Source: Spirochaetales bacterium (GTDB lineage Bacteria; Spirochaetota; Spirochaetia; Treponematales; UBA12059). Taken from it: DNA of 64,000 nucleotides. Within the stretch, counting starts at the first letter, position 1, and every line of letters begins with the position of its first letter. The position numbers were made by a program, and so were the translations under genes. The stretch is taken from contig JAFGJV010000027.1 of the NCBI GenBank assembly GCA_016928955.1, positions 1 through 64,000 on the forward strand, given 5' to 3'. This document shows positions 1-7,802 of the stretch, piece by piece. The notes below the pieces were generated by a model. The model worked only from the letters and a program-made list of their open reading frames with translations. It was not told the origin of the DNA and did no database searches.

Positions 1-58
1 ACTGAGTGACCATTATCCAGTATGGGCAGAGTTTTATGTGGACAGGGATGAGGAATGA
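1..58 (+). CDS. 3' end of a truncated gene
   Basis: An open frame enters from the left edge and stops with TGA at 56-58, giving 18 residues (LSDHYPVWAEFYVDRDEE). The acidic C-terminus and the following ATG overlapping the stop (55-57) look like the end of a real gene, but nothing identifies the product. It belongs to the AT-rich mobile element. Confidence 0.35.
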   Translation, partial: LSDHYPVWAEFYVDRDEE

Positions 59-126
59 ATCAGCAACATGGAGAATTAAATGTTGATTACTCTGGAAATC
101 AGAATCAACATCCGATTCGGAAGTGA
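55..126 (+). CDS. very small ORF, 23 aa
   Basis: The ATG at 55 overlaps the stop of the preceding truncated frame, and the 23-residue polar peptide (starts MNQQHGELNV) ends at 126. The overlap and an AGGA-like stretch upstream would permit coupled translation. There is no recognisable domain, so it may be chance. Confidence 0.2.
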   Translation: MNQQHGELNVDYSGNQNQHPIRK

Positions 127-131
127 ACTCA

Positions 132-221
132 ATGGAAATTGAGTATATCCAACAGCTTCAAGCTAACAATCCCCAAATTGGCTATAATCGCTTCCCCAAA
201 TACATTGCAAATGAGGAGTGA
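132..221 (+). CDS. very small ORF, 29 aa
   Basis: The ATG at 132 opens a 29-residue frame ending with TGA at 219-221, three bases before the mrr start codon. The peptide (starts MEIEYIQQLQ) has protein-like composition. Its tight spacing to mrr suggests either a leader peptide or the remnant of a gene shortened by rearrangement. No family was recognised. Confidence 0.25.
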   Translation: MEIEYIQQLQANNPQIGYNRFPKYIANEE

Positions 222-224
222 AGA

Positions 225-1136
225 ATGTCCATTCCTGACTATCAGACCTGCATGCTCCCACTACTTAAATTCGCTTCTGATGGTAAAGCTCATAAACTGA
301 CTGATGCTATCGAATCTTTATCATCATTTTTTAATCTCACAACAGATGAGCGAGAAGCTGTTCTCCCTTCTGGTACACAGTTTATCATGGCAAACCGTGT
401 TGGTTGGGCAAGAACTTATCTAAAGAAGGCAGGGCTTATCTGTGACCCCAAGCGCGGACTTTTCCAGATCACCGAACGTGGACAGGCGTTGCTTCGGTCA
501 AATCCTCTGGAAATTAATACTAAATCTCTACAGCAATATGAAGAGTTCAATGACTTCAGAAACAAGACCCGTGCAAAGAGTACCCAAGAAGAGCAAGAGA
601 CTGAACACCCCACTTATTCTACACCACAAGAAGCTCTTGAATTTGGCTACCTAAAACTTACAGAAAATCTTTCAGACGAACTGCTTGAAAAAATAATGAC
701 ATGTTCACCAAACTTCTTTGAGCGTCTCGTAGTCGAGTTGCTCGTGAAAATGGGATATGGTGGATCACTAAAAGAAGCCGCCAGTATCGTAGGAAAATCT
801 GGCGATGCTGGTATCGATGGCATCATCAAAGAGGACAAACTCGGTCTCGATGCGATCTATATCCAAGCAAAACGTTGGGATTCTGTTGTGGGACGCCCTG
901 AGATTCAGAAATTTGTTGGAGCCTTGGATGGGCAGAAGGCAAGGAAAGGTATCTTCATTACAACCAGTAGTTTTACAAAAGAGGCTGTTGAGTATGCAAA
1001 AAATACAACCGTCAAGGTTGTACTGGTTGATGGAGATCGTCTTGCCAATCTAATGATCGAAAATTGCCTTGGGGTTAGCACCACCCAAACCTATGAGATA
1101 AAGAAAGTTGATACAGACTATTTTGAGGAAGATTAA
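225..1136 (+). CDS. mrr: Mrr-like restriction endonuclease
   Basis: This 303-aa protein has the Mrr layout: an N-terminal winged-helix region (about residues 1-100) and a C-terminal restriction-endonuclease-like domain (about 160-280). The PD-(D/E)XK-type core is visible as GDAGIDG near residue 193 and IQAKRW near 213-218, supplying the acidic residue and the Q-A-K motif. Characterised Mrr proteins cut methylated foreign DNA in the cytoplasm. The start is supported by GGAGTGAAG just upstream. An MT-A70 methyltransferase follows 35 bp downstream on the same strand, so the pair may work together, although a methylation-dependent nuclease beside an adenine methylase is an awkward combination. 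The gene lies in the AT-rich element and is probably defence cargo. Confidence 0.85.
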   Translation: MSIPDYQTCMLPLLKFASDGKAHKLTDAIESLSSFFNLTTDEREAVLPSGTQFIMANRVGWARTYLKKAGLICDPKRGLFQITERGQALLRSNPLEINTKSLQQYEEFNDFRNKTRAKSTQEEQETEHPTYSTPQEALEFGYLKLTENLSDELLEKIMTCSPNFFERLVVELLVKMGYGGSLKEAASIVGKSGDAGIDGIIKEDKLGLDAIYIQAKRWDSVVGRPEIQKFVGALDGQKARKGIFITTSSFTKEAVEYAKNTTVKVVLVDGDRLANLMIENCLGVSTTQTYEIKKVDTDYFEED

Positions 1137-1171
1137 CATTTTCAACAAATCACTAAGGTTCGAATGATATT

Positions 1172-2155
1172 ATGAACTACCTCGAAGCATGGGACGGCTT
1201 AAAAACAGCTATTGAACAAGCGCACTCCGTCATAGACCTTCGCAAGATTCGCGATCAAGCAGAAGCCTATCGCTACGCCCTCAAAGTTGCGGGAGAATCT
1301 CGCGAAGTGGTCAGGAAGGCTGAAGAGATCAAACTGAGAGCCGAACGCCGGGCTGGTGAGATACTGCTCAAATCACCTAAACAACGTCCCGGCTCATACC
1401 AGCAAAAGCAACGATCAATGGCAGATACCGTTGATATTCCGCCATCCTACAAAGAGCTTGGACTGTCCAAGGTAGATGCATCGAAGTGGCAGAGGATCGC
1501 ATCCATACCAGCTAAAGACTTTGAAAGATGGCTCAAGACCTCTGATGAAGTTTCCTCCGCAGGAGCACTCCGTCTTGAGGCAACCTTGCGATTTGCAGAG
1601 CGAGAAACACCACCACTGCCTTCTGGCAAGTATGGTGTGATCCTTGCCGATCCGCCGTGGGCCTACGAATATAGCCACAAGAGTTTCAAGCGTGTAGATG
1701 ACCACTACCCCACGATGTCAATTGAGGAAATATGTGACATGGGTGCGGACATCAAGAAGCTCTCGGGAAAAGACTGTACGCTTTTTATGTGGATTCCTTC
1801 TCCCCACCTCGACAAGTTTCCAGCCGTACTTGAAGCATGGGGGTTTCGCTATGCGACCACTTGGGTTTGGTCAAAGGCCGGTTACAGCTATGGTCACTAT
1901 GGCAACATCTCGCACGAACTCATTATTATTGGAGCCAAAGGTCAGGGAACTCCAACCTGCGATCCCAAGATTACCGCGCGGATCAGTTCAGTCCAGAGCA
2001 TTCCCAAGACACTCCACTCTGCCAAGCCGCCTGAATACTATGAGATCATCGAAAGTCTGTATCCAGATCGACGATACCTCGAACTCTTCGCACGGAATAC
2101 GGAGCCCCGGAAGAGATGGACGTTCTGGGGAGATGAGGCAAGTGTGGAAAGATAA
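1172..2155 (+). CDS. MT-A70 family DNA adenine N6-methyltransferase
   Basis: This 327-aa protein has the MT-A70 catalytic motif DPPW at residues 160-163, followed by YSH and a conserved YPTMS segment, and a C-terminal region typical of phage and island MT-A70 enzymes (SAKPPEYYEIIESL, then ELFAR). The N-terminal 150 residues are basic and partly helical (KAEEIKLRAERRAGEIL) and probably bind DNA; this extension is common in prophage members. The reaction would be transfer of a methyl group from S-adenosylmethionine to adenine N6 in DNA. The gene is co-directional with mrr and may protect the element or form a modification partner. The recognition sequence cannot be read from the gene. Confidence 0.85.
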   Translation: MNYLEAWDGLKTAIEQAHSVIDLRKIRDQAEAYRYALKVAGESREVVRKAEEIKLRAERRAGEILLKSPKQRPGSYQQKQRSMADTVDIPPSYKELGLSKVDASKWQRIASIPAKDFERWLKTSDEVSSAGALRLEATLRFAERETPPLPSGKYGVILADPPWAYEYSHKSFKRVDDHYPTMSIEEICDMGADIKKLSGKDCTLFMWIPSPHLDKFPAVLEAWGFRYATTWVWSKAGYSYGHYGNISHELIIIGAKGQGTPTCDPKITARISSVQSIPKTLHSAKPPEYYEIIESLYPDRRYLELFARNTEPRKRWTFWGDEASVER

Positions 2156-2472
2156 GACTGATGATTATGCGGTCATCACATGGATGAAGAATAGCATTGC
2201 ATCTTCCACAGTAGAACCTCTGCCATATTCGCCATTTTCAACCTCATAGACGCCTCGCCCCTCTCAAAACACATACCAAACACCCCGAGAATCGCTTACA
2301 GGAAGCCATGGTGAGACGAGGAAGGGTTCGGACAGGGAATCATACCAAAGAGCGACAGGATGCGTCTGTGAGCTACTATTCGCGATATTGGCGACCTCAG
2401 AAATTCATGCCATCAAGCATATGTATGTGCATTTTCTCCCTCTAAATGCTAAACTAAACGAAGGAGGATCGC
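2156..2472. other. gene-poor stretch between methylase and small ORFs
   Basis: No convincing gene was seen over about 315 bp. A possible 37-aa frame starts at an ATG at 2136 inside the methylase 3' end and stops at 2249, but it lacks a good ribosome site and any recognisable motif. The end of the stretch carries AAGGAGG, the ribosome site for the gene at 2473. Confidence 0.4.
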
Positions 2473-2652
2473 ATGAAAAATGTGGACATGAAGCTTGAAG
2501 GCAATATCCTGACCATCAAGGTGGATATCTCCAAAGAGTATGGAAAATCAACTTCTGGTAAGAGCCTCATCATTGCTTCGACAGAAGGCAACGTCTCGGT
2601 TGAGGGCAAAGAAGAAGTGAAGGTGGGTTTGAATATCTACCGGAAGCCCTGA
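2473..2652 (+). CDS. small conserved-looking protein, 59 aa
   Basis: The ATG is preceded by a perfect AAGGAGG eight bases upstream. The product alternates hydrophobic and polar residues in a beta-rich pattern (NILTIKVDIS near the start, SLIIASTEGNVSV in the middle). From memory, small proteins of this kind with an IASTEGN-like core occur in prophages and islands. I cannot assign a function. The next small gene begins one base after its stop, so the two are probably co-translated. Confidence 0.6.
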   Translation: MKNVDMKLEGNILTIKVDISKEYGKSTSGKSLIIASTEGNVSVEGKEEVKVGLNIYRKP

Positions 2653-2653
2653 C

Positions 2654-2818
2654 ATGAAAGTTAATCTTGAAGGAACACCGCTCCTTGAAAATGAGATTGT
2701 ACTCGATGAGATTTATATCCAGTTCGTAGGCCAGAAGGGAGTAGAGTATCCGCCGAGCGATAAGCTGATCAGAGACATGATCAACTTGTTTAACCAAATG
2801 ATGGTCTCACAAAACTAA
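2654..2818 (+). CDS. small hypothetical protein, 54 aa
   Basis: The ATG at 2654 lies one base after the stop of the preceding 59-aa gene, suggesting translational coupling. The product is acidic at the front and ends in a helical segment with several methionines (DMINLFNQMM). No family was recognised. The arrangement and codon pattern support a real gene of the mobile element. Confidence 0.45.
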   Translation: MKVNLEGTPLLENEIVLDEIYIQFVGQKGVEYPPSDKLIRDMINLFNQMMVSQN

Positions 2819-2954
2819 ACCTTTATAGCTATTAGGGCCGAATTCTCATAGGGTTTTTGAAGACTGATAGGCATTCTGATTGCAGGATGCTTTGGATGTA
2901 CAGGGTTATAGCAAATCGCACTTGGCACTGAGCCATTTACCAAGCGAGGACTTC

Positions 2955-3353
2955 ATGATCCGTTATTACAATTCACTGGAACACATTGACTGTTTTAAGA
3001 TCGAAGGATTTTTCGTTGGATGGAAAAAACCACTCTCTGACGAGCAACTCAAGAATTTACTAATTAATAGTACATACAAGGTACTCGCTGTTGATGATCT
3101 TAATGAAATGGTTGTCGGAATAATTACTGCCTTATCAGACAATACCAACTGGGCTTTCATTCCCTATTTGGAGGTTTTGCCTGATTACCAGAAACAAGGT
3201 ATTGGGAAACAGTTGATGTCTATGATGCTGGCCAACTTGAGCCATATCAACTGCATTGATTTGACTTGCGATCACGAGATGCAACCATTCTATGAACAGT
3301 TTGGAATGCTACGGTCTGAAGGCATGGTCATACGCAGGTATTTATTTGAATAA
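2955..3353 (+). CDS. GNAT family N-acetyltransferase
   Basis: The frame is open from a TTG at 2880, but homologous-looking sequence begins at the ATG at 2955 (MIRYYNSLEH), giving 132 aa. The acetyl-CoA-binding motif A is clear (LPDYQKQGIGKQLM, matching Q/R-x-x-G-x-G/A), preceded by the beta-4 strand and followed by a C-terminal FYEQFGM segment typical of GNAT enzymes. It would transfer an acetyl group from acetyl-CoA to an amine; the substrate is unknown. It stands alone between small ORFs and a hypothetical gene and is probably accessory cargo. Confidence 0.75.
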   Translation: MIRYYNSLEHIDCFKIEGFFVGWKKPLSDEQLKNLLINSTYKVLAVDDLNEMVVGIITALSDNTNWAFIPYLEVLPDYQKQGIGKQLMSMMLANLSHINCIDLTCDHEMQPFYEQFGMLRSEGMVIRRYLFE

Positions 3354-3497
3354 CTTTCAATCTTGGATATAACGAAAGGCAAAAGGAAAGAAATATATAT
3401 TTTTCTTCGTACTTTGCCTGAGATGAATAGAATAATCATTTCCGATTAGCTGATCAGATTAGCGATCAGAGATAGAGACATTAAAAGGCAGGTAGTC

Positions 3498-4229
3498 ATG
3501 GCCCCGAAAGCTCCCATATTTCCTCTCAAGCTGATCCTCTCCCAGATCAAAGACATGCAGGTTTTCCTCTTCCGAAAGACGGACCTGACTGCCTTCTTCA
3601 ATCAACAAGCTGAGGCGAAAACCGAAGCCGAGCTCTCAATCCTCTTTGACGACCTCTTCGCTTTCAATGCCTATCTCGGACGCCTTGAAGGGTATCCATC
3701 CTTCGAGGCGATTCCGTTTTGGGAATACAGCACTTGCCTCGAATGGGTCGAGTCGCATTTCTTGGGTGGGGACTCTTTTGATCTCAACCTCAAGAATGCT
3801 CGCCGCTTCCTCGGGAATGTGCACACCTACTATGAACACCTCATCAGCTTAAGCAAGATGAAGGATATTGCCAATCTGGACAAGGCCATCAAGGAGATTT
3901 GCGGTGGCAAAAAGCTCAAGCTCGTGACCGACATTCCGTTCACTGGAACCGAGACCTACACGGCCATCTATCAGGGTGGCAAGGAAGTCAGGTTTGATGT
4001 AGCCGACTACTGGGTATTGATCCTGCATTCCACTCTGTTTGATGACAATTGGACCAAGTTGCTGGAAGCCGCCTTTGGGGTCTCCGGGGAACGAATTCAA
4101 AAGGTCAAAGAGCTACAGTCGAAGATGGAAGGTCTCGGCAAATCAAAGCTCTGGGACATTGCCTACCATGATGTCACAAAAGCCGAAGCAGACAGAGCAG
4201 AAGCGTGGTTCTTTGATAAAGACAAATAA
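3498..4229 (+). CDS. hypothetical protein, 243 aa
   Basis: The ATG at 3498 follows AAAAGGCAGG, a usable ribosome site. The product is soluble, helical and rich in aromatic residues, with no signal peptide or membrane segment. I do not recognise the family. It converges with the 153-aa zinc-ribbon-like gene on the other strand, leaving a gap of only 20 bp. It belongs to the element by composition and position. Confidence 0.6.
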   Translation: MAPKAPIFPLKLILSQIKDMQVFLFRKTDLTAFFNQQAEAKTEAELSILFDDLFAFNAYLGRLEGYPSFEAIPFWEYSTCLEWVESHFLGGDSFDLNLKNARRFLGNVHTYYEHLISLSKMKDIANLDKAIKEICGGKKLKLVTDIPFTGTETYTAIYQGGKEVRFDVADYWVLILHSTLFDDNWTKLLEAAFGVSGERIQKVKELQSKMEGLGKSKLWDIAYHDVTKAEADRAEAWFFDKDK

Positions 4230-4249
4230 GAACAAGTTCAGCCATCACA

Positions 4250-4711
4250 TCACGCAGAAACCTGCCTCAACTTATCAAGGAACTGGCAGACCTGCATCTC
4301 TTGTTGTGCTCGGAGAGGCCGCCAGATTCTCGTATCCTTCCACAGCGTGTATTGAAAATGATGGCAGTCGCCACAAGCGAGAAAATGATCCTCGGGGTGA
4401 AGGTGGTTGACGCCGAGATTGTTGTATGACGGCCCGTAGATCATCAATTGTTTCTGCTTATGGCAGATCGGACACTCGCCTTCTTTTCGGAAATGCTTGT
4501 CGATGATGAGCCAGTAGGGAGACCGCCTGAATACATTGTTGAAGAACTGGCCTCGAAGATAGCCTATAGTCCCGCGCAGTTCCTTGACCTTGAAGATGGA
4601 AAGGTCGTCGCACATCTCGTCATAGAGGTCGGTCGCAGGGTAAGATCGAGGCAGGATGTAGAGTGCGAGGACTCGCATCTGCTCGTTTGATAGTTTGGTG
4701 ATGTCGTACAT
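4250..4711 (-). CDS. hypothetical protein with a four-cysteine zinc site
   Basis: This 153-aa protein has two Cys-x-x-Cys pairs (CPICHKQ near residue 80 and CGDCHHF near 113) separated by a His-containing loop (NHLHPEDH). The layout suggests a structural zinc ribbon, possibly HNH-like, although a full HNH nuclease motif is not evident. The N-terminal half is helical (LSNEQMRVLALYILP). It is the last gene of the minus-strand module that also encodes the primase-helicase, from which it is separated by a 26-bp inverted repeat. Function unknown; a nucleic-acid role is an inference. Confidence 0.55.
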   Translation of the reverse strand: MYDITKLSNEQMRVLALYILPRSYPATDLYDEMCDDLSIFKVKELRGTIGYLRGQFFNNVFRRSPYWLIIDKHFRKEGECPICHKQKQLMIYGPSYNNLGVNHLHPEDHFLACGDCHHFQYTLWKDTRIWRPLRAQQEMQVCQFLDKLRQVSA

Positions 4712-4751
4712 GTTGACTCCTTTTCCGATAGTGGTGCAAGTGGGTGTTCGT

Positions 4752-4852
4752 GGACAGAAAAGACAGAAATTTCTGTCTTTTCAAAACCTTTTTTATTTTG
4801 AAAATCATATAGAATACTTTATCTAGGACAGAAATTTCTGTCTTTTCTGTCC
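4752..4852. repeat. 26-bp inverted repeat built on GACAGAAATTTCTGTC palindromes
   Basis: The segment 4752-4777 and the reverse complement of 4827-4852 are identical over 26 bp. Each arm contains the 16-bp palindrome GACAGAAATTTCTGTC; the left copy extends to a perfect 24-bp palindrome at 4758-4781. The arms are 49 bp apart in AT-rich DNA between the primase-helicase gene and the downstream 153-aa gene. They could be protein-binding sites, part of a replication origin, or stem-loops ending the primase transcript. The sequence alone does not decide. Confidence 0.7.
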
Positions 4853-4880
4853 ATGACCATATATTGATCCATACACCCAG

Positions 4881-7001
4881 CTATGCTACCTGCCGGGCAA
4901 TATGCCATCCCCTTTTCCCGAAATCCTTGTTGTAATCGATTCGGAAGTTCTTTAGACTTTTCCGCATATTCTTCATACGCCTTGTCAGCGATGAGGCGGT
5001 CGTATTGTAAGATTTATTTTTTTCTCGCCACCTCTCAACCAGATCGGAGATGGCAAAGAATCTGTCATTCATATCACCAAGTACATCGTCGAGAAACTCC
5101 TCGAACATCATTCGGTCATCGGCATACTCTTCGTCTTCAGCAGACAATGAAAAATCAAACTCTTCAATCTCGGGATAGAAGGGTCGGAGCATTTTAGCCA
5201 TCGCAACGGACCAACGTGAAAACTTCGCATGCTTCTTCACAGGGACGTCTCTACTAAAATCCACCTCCGCAAGACAAGCCAGAACATCTGCAACTATGTC
5301 TTTCCACTTCGCCTCAAGTTCTATGAATGCTTCGGATATTTCAGCCTTTCTTTCGAGAGAGACATCTCGGCCATCAGTCATCATGATGGTAACTGTCCGA
5401 TTCAGAACATCAGTATTGATTGATTCCCCAGTGTTGAATGTGCATGCATACGTTTTATTGTTCACTACTCTTGAATGCGAGACATACATGATATGCGACG
5501 GTATAGTGATGTCGGTCACTCTGAGCGTGATATTGAGAAGCTGATCGTTTGTAGCATTCTGTATATTGTCTATCAGGACAAACGGATTCTCGAAGGCAAC
5601 AAGACCAGACATCTGCTTTTCATCACTATCGTTCGCCCTGAACTCAAGAGGATCGCGGCCTGTAATACATCGGCATCCCTTCCTTGTGCTGTAGCTCTTT
5701 CCCGAGTTGACTGACGGTGCGATAATCGCAAAAAGAGGCTTCTCTCCGTCGAAAGTCGAATTCATGAAAGAACTGAGTAGCATACTCGCATAACGATACT
5801 GATCTTTTACCGACTCAAGTGTTGCTGTGTTCACGAGCTTCATGAAGAGCCCGTTTTTTTTAGGCTCGATCTGCGAACCTCTATAAAGCGTATCTCTTTG
5901 CATAGTAGGCTCGGGCAAACAGGTTATCCTTCGGTACGCCTCGCAATGTTCCCTCAGAAATACAAGATACTTTGCTTCGGTTATTTCCTTCCCATAAGTA
6001 AAGTCAAGTACAAAGCCGTTCTTTGCGAGGATGAAGTGAAGGTCTTTGGGGTCTGTTATGAAGTAATCTGCCCCTTCCCGGAGAAACATATATTTCCGGC
6101 CTGAAGCGTCTATGAACGAATAGAAAAGGCTCGAAGGTTCTGCCATCTCTTTGGTGTATTCAAGTTCATGTTCTATTGAGACCTGCGTTCTCGTGTTTCC
6201 ATCTTTATCAGGAATCTGACGCTTTATCTTCCGGTAGTTGCGTATTATTTTCTTAGCATCTTCTGGCTTGTATCGCTTCACTGATCGAAGTATGCTGTCT
6301 ACTTCTTTCAAAGAAAGTGGTTCTTCCAAAAGATCGTTTGCCTGATAGAGCATTGGGCCGACATCTTCAAGAGGGTATATTTCAATCCACTTGCATGCGA
6401 GGCGGAATAGTTCCGCGTTCCGACCTCCTCTCGTTATTGACTCTATGCCTTGTCTCGATGAATCAACAGGCATCTTTAGCGATACAACTGGCTCGGCTAA
6501 TAAATCTGAGATCGACTTACCTTTATTCTCAACAATCACAGCATCTTTATTACCAAAAAATAAGCGAGCAATATCGACCACTTTCGGGTCAAAGAAATTA
6601 AATGTAGATTGGAGCTTCCTGAGAAGGTCGCCAAGCTCAACACCACCGACCTCTCTTCCAAGCGGAAAATAGACATGGAAGCGAGGCCGTGCAGATACTG
6701 TTTTTCTCTCATCTACTTTGTCCTTCATGTGATTACGCGAAGTTACGAGATAGTAGTCATATTCATGGAACAAAGCATTGAACCTGTCTTCAGTAATCCA
6801 TTCCTCCTCATTCTCTGTTTCACCGTTGTCGATGTCGCCATATAAGCAGTCGCACGATATGAAGTTCTCAATGGACCTATTGTTGTTGCGGAAGCGGGCC
6901 ATCACATGATCATGTTTCACAGCCTCAGCAAGATCGTGAGTCTCGAAGGGATAAGTCTTGTTTTTTGGCTGATTGATGCTGTTACTATAGTGCAGGGTCA
7001 T
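4881..7001 (-). CDS. primase-helicase replication protein
   Basis: This 706-aa cytoplasmic protein joins three regions. Residues 1-170 resemble an archaeo-eukaryotic-type primase-polymerase (acidic YGDID motif, then PRFHVYFP with the conserved histidine). Around 190-250 is a PriCT-like segment (RGGRNAELFRLACKW). The second half carries an ATPase core with a Walker A (APSVNSGKS) and Walker B-like FVLIDN, as in helicases of plasmids and phage satellites. It would prime and unwind the element's DNA. The start has an excellent ribosome site, AAGGAGG. A strongly structured 134-bp leader precedes it and an inverted repeat follows it. The presence of a replication protein suggests that the excised element can replicate. 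Confidence 0.8.
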   Translation of the reverse strand: MTLHYSNSINQPKNKTYPFETHDLAEAVKHDHVMARFRNNNRSIENFISCDCLYGDIDNGETENEEEWITEDRFNALFHEYDYYLVTSRNHMKDKVDERKTVSARPRFHVYFPLGREVGGVELGDLLRKLQSTFNFFDPKVVDIARLFFGNKDAVIVENKGKSISDLLAEPVVSLKMPVDSSRQGIESITRGGRNAELFRLACKWIEIYPLEDVGPMLYQANDLLEEPLSLKEVDSILRSVKRYKPEDAKKIIRNYRKIKRQIPDKDGNTRTQVSIEHELEYTKEMAEPSSLFYSFIDASGRKYMFLREGADYFITDPKDLHFILAKNGFVLDFTYGKEITEAKYLVFLREHCEAYRRITCLPEPTMQRDTLYRGSQIEPKKNGLFMKLVNTATLESVKDQYRYASMLLSSFMNSTFDGEKPLFAIIAPSVNSGKSYSTRKGCRCITGRDPLEFRANDSDEKQMSGLVAFENPFVLIDNIQNATNDQLLNITLRVTDITIPSHIMYVSHSRVVNNKTYACTFNTGESINTDVLNRTVTIMMTDGRDVSLERKAEISEAFIELEAKWKDIVADVLACLAEVDFSRDVPVKKHAKFSRWSVAMAKMLRPFYPEIEEFDFSLSAEDEEYADDRMMFEEFLDDVLGDMNDRFFAISDLVERWREKNKSYNTTASSLTRRMKNMRKSLKNFRIDYNKDFGKRGWHIARQVA

Positions 7002-7018
7002 TTTTACCTCCTTATAGA

Positions 7019-7152
7019 AAAGTCCTTCCTGCCGGACATGGTTGAACCTATTGTGGATGAGAACTCGGAATCATCCACGAATATCCATATCCGGCAGGAA
7101 GGACTTTCCTCACCGATCCGAGTTCATGTAGCACAAAGAATGGGGTTCAACC
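7019..7152. repeat. interlocked inverted repeats in the leader of the primase gene
   Basis: Four inverted repeats are interleaved. An 18-bp pair lies at 7019-7036 and 7090-7107. An 8-bp hairpin lies at 7053-7060 and 7071-7078. The loop of that hairpin, 7061-7069 (GAACTCGGA), is complementary to 7117-7125. A 9-bp pair lies at 7040-7048 (GGTTGAACC) and 7144-7152. The first two pairs nest together; the last two nest together but cross the first, so the RNA or single-stranded DNA could form a pseudoknot or switch between two folds. The arm at 7019 lies just upstream of the primase ribosome site. Confidence 0.75.
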
Positions 7153-7173
7153 ACTACAATCAAATATGCTTAT

Positions 7174-7422
7174 TTAGTTGATTGTTCTCGCTCCATTCTC
7201 ATCTTTATTTTCGATTTCCTGTACCAGCAGTTCAGCTATCAGTTGATATAGAAATTTATTTTTCAATGCGGCCTGAATGCGAAGCTGACGAAGCAATGAT
7301 CTTGGAATCTTCATGGTTGTGTATGGATCGGATGTTTTTCTTGTATTCATATTCTTATCTTTACAACTTTTCCTTAATAATGCGATTTTACCATGAAAAA
7401 GTTTTCGCCTTGTTGTTGTCAT
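7174..7422 (-). CDS. small basic protein, possible ribbon-helix-helix DNA-binding protein
   Basis: The 82-aa product is very basic at the front and has a C-terminal segment, from about residue 37, with the pattern of a ribbon-helix-helix repressor: a short strand (TTMKIPRSLL) then two helices (RQLRIQAALKNK and LYQLIAELLVQEIE). The start at 7422 is the longest; internal ATGs at 7350 or 7314 are equally plausible because none has a strong ribosome site. It sits between the iteron-like sites and the structured primase leader. A role as copy-number or transcription regulator of the primase is an inference. Confidence 0.5.
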   Translation of the reverse strand: MTTTRRKLFHGKIALLRKSCKDKNMNTRKTSDPYTTMKIPRSLLRQLRIQAALKNKFLYQLIAELLVQEIENKDENGARTIN

Positions 7423-7464
7423 CTCTTTTAAATTCTATCTGTTAATGTTGTAATCTATGTATCA

Positions 7465-7538
7465 GTTCAATGGTTGAACACCAGAAGCCATATTCATTGA
7501 TTTGCTGTTCAATGGTTGAACGAGGTGTTCAATGGTTG
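7465..7538. repeat. iteron-like sites GTTCAATGGTTGAAC
   Basis: Perfect copies of the near-palindrome GTTCAATGGTTGAAC lie at 7465-7479 and 7507-7521, and a partial copy (GTTCAATGGTTG) at 7527-7538. Their starts are 42 and 20 bp apart, close to whole helical turns, so bound proteins would lie on one face of the DNA. Related GGTTGAACC and GGTTCAACC elements occur in the primase leader. This looks like an operator array or origin iterons upstream of the 82-aa gene and the primase. Confidence 0.65.
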
Positions 7539-7802
7539 TAATGCAAAAAATTTGAACACGAAAAAAGCATACTTAATGATATGAGAATGCAAACCATAAT
7601 CACAATCGTATGCGCCATGCTCGGCCTTGATTACCTCTTCGGCCTCCCGCGCACGGAGGCAGATCGCGCGGAGGGCATCATCGCGATAGTCGTGACGCAG
7701 GGCAGTCTCCTCCTCCATGGCGCGGTATTGGATAAGCCAATCGGGCATCCAGTTGTCGAGAGCGAGGTTGATTCTATCTACTGCGAGTTCAATGGAAGTC
7801 AC
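7509..7802 (-). CDS. hypothetical protein, 97 aa
   Basis: The frame starts with GTG at 7802, with GGTGGG upstream as a weak ribosome site, overlapping the end of a 31-aa ORF. The first 65 residues look like a soluble helical protein (ELAVDRINLALDNW, then EEETALRHDYRDDALRAI); the last 25 are hydrophobic and run through the iteron-like repeats. No family was recognised. It is the third member of a tightly spaced minus-strand series headed by the four-HTH protein. Confidence 0.4.
   Translation of the reverse strand: MTSIELAVDRINLALDNWMPDWLIQYRAMEEETALRHDYRDDALRAICLRAREAEEVIKAEHGAYDCDYGLHSHIIKYAFFVFKFFALQPLNTSFNH

Noticed and set aside
7465-7538. CRISPR array
   Set aside because: Only two full copies of a 15-bp near-palindrome with unequal spacing; no spacers of constant length and no cas genes.
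7788-7796. Further iteron copy (TTCAATGGA)
   Set aside because: Only half of the motif matches and it lies in coding sequence, so it was not counted as a site.
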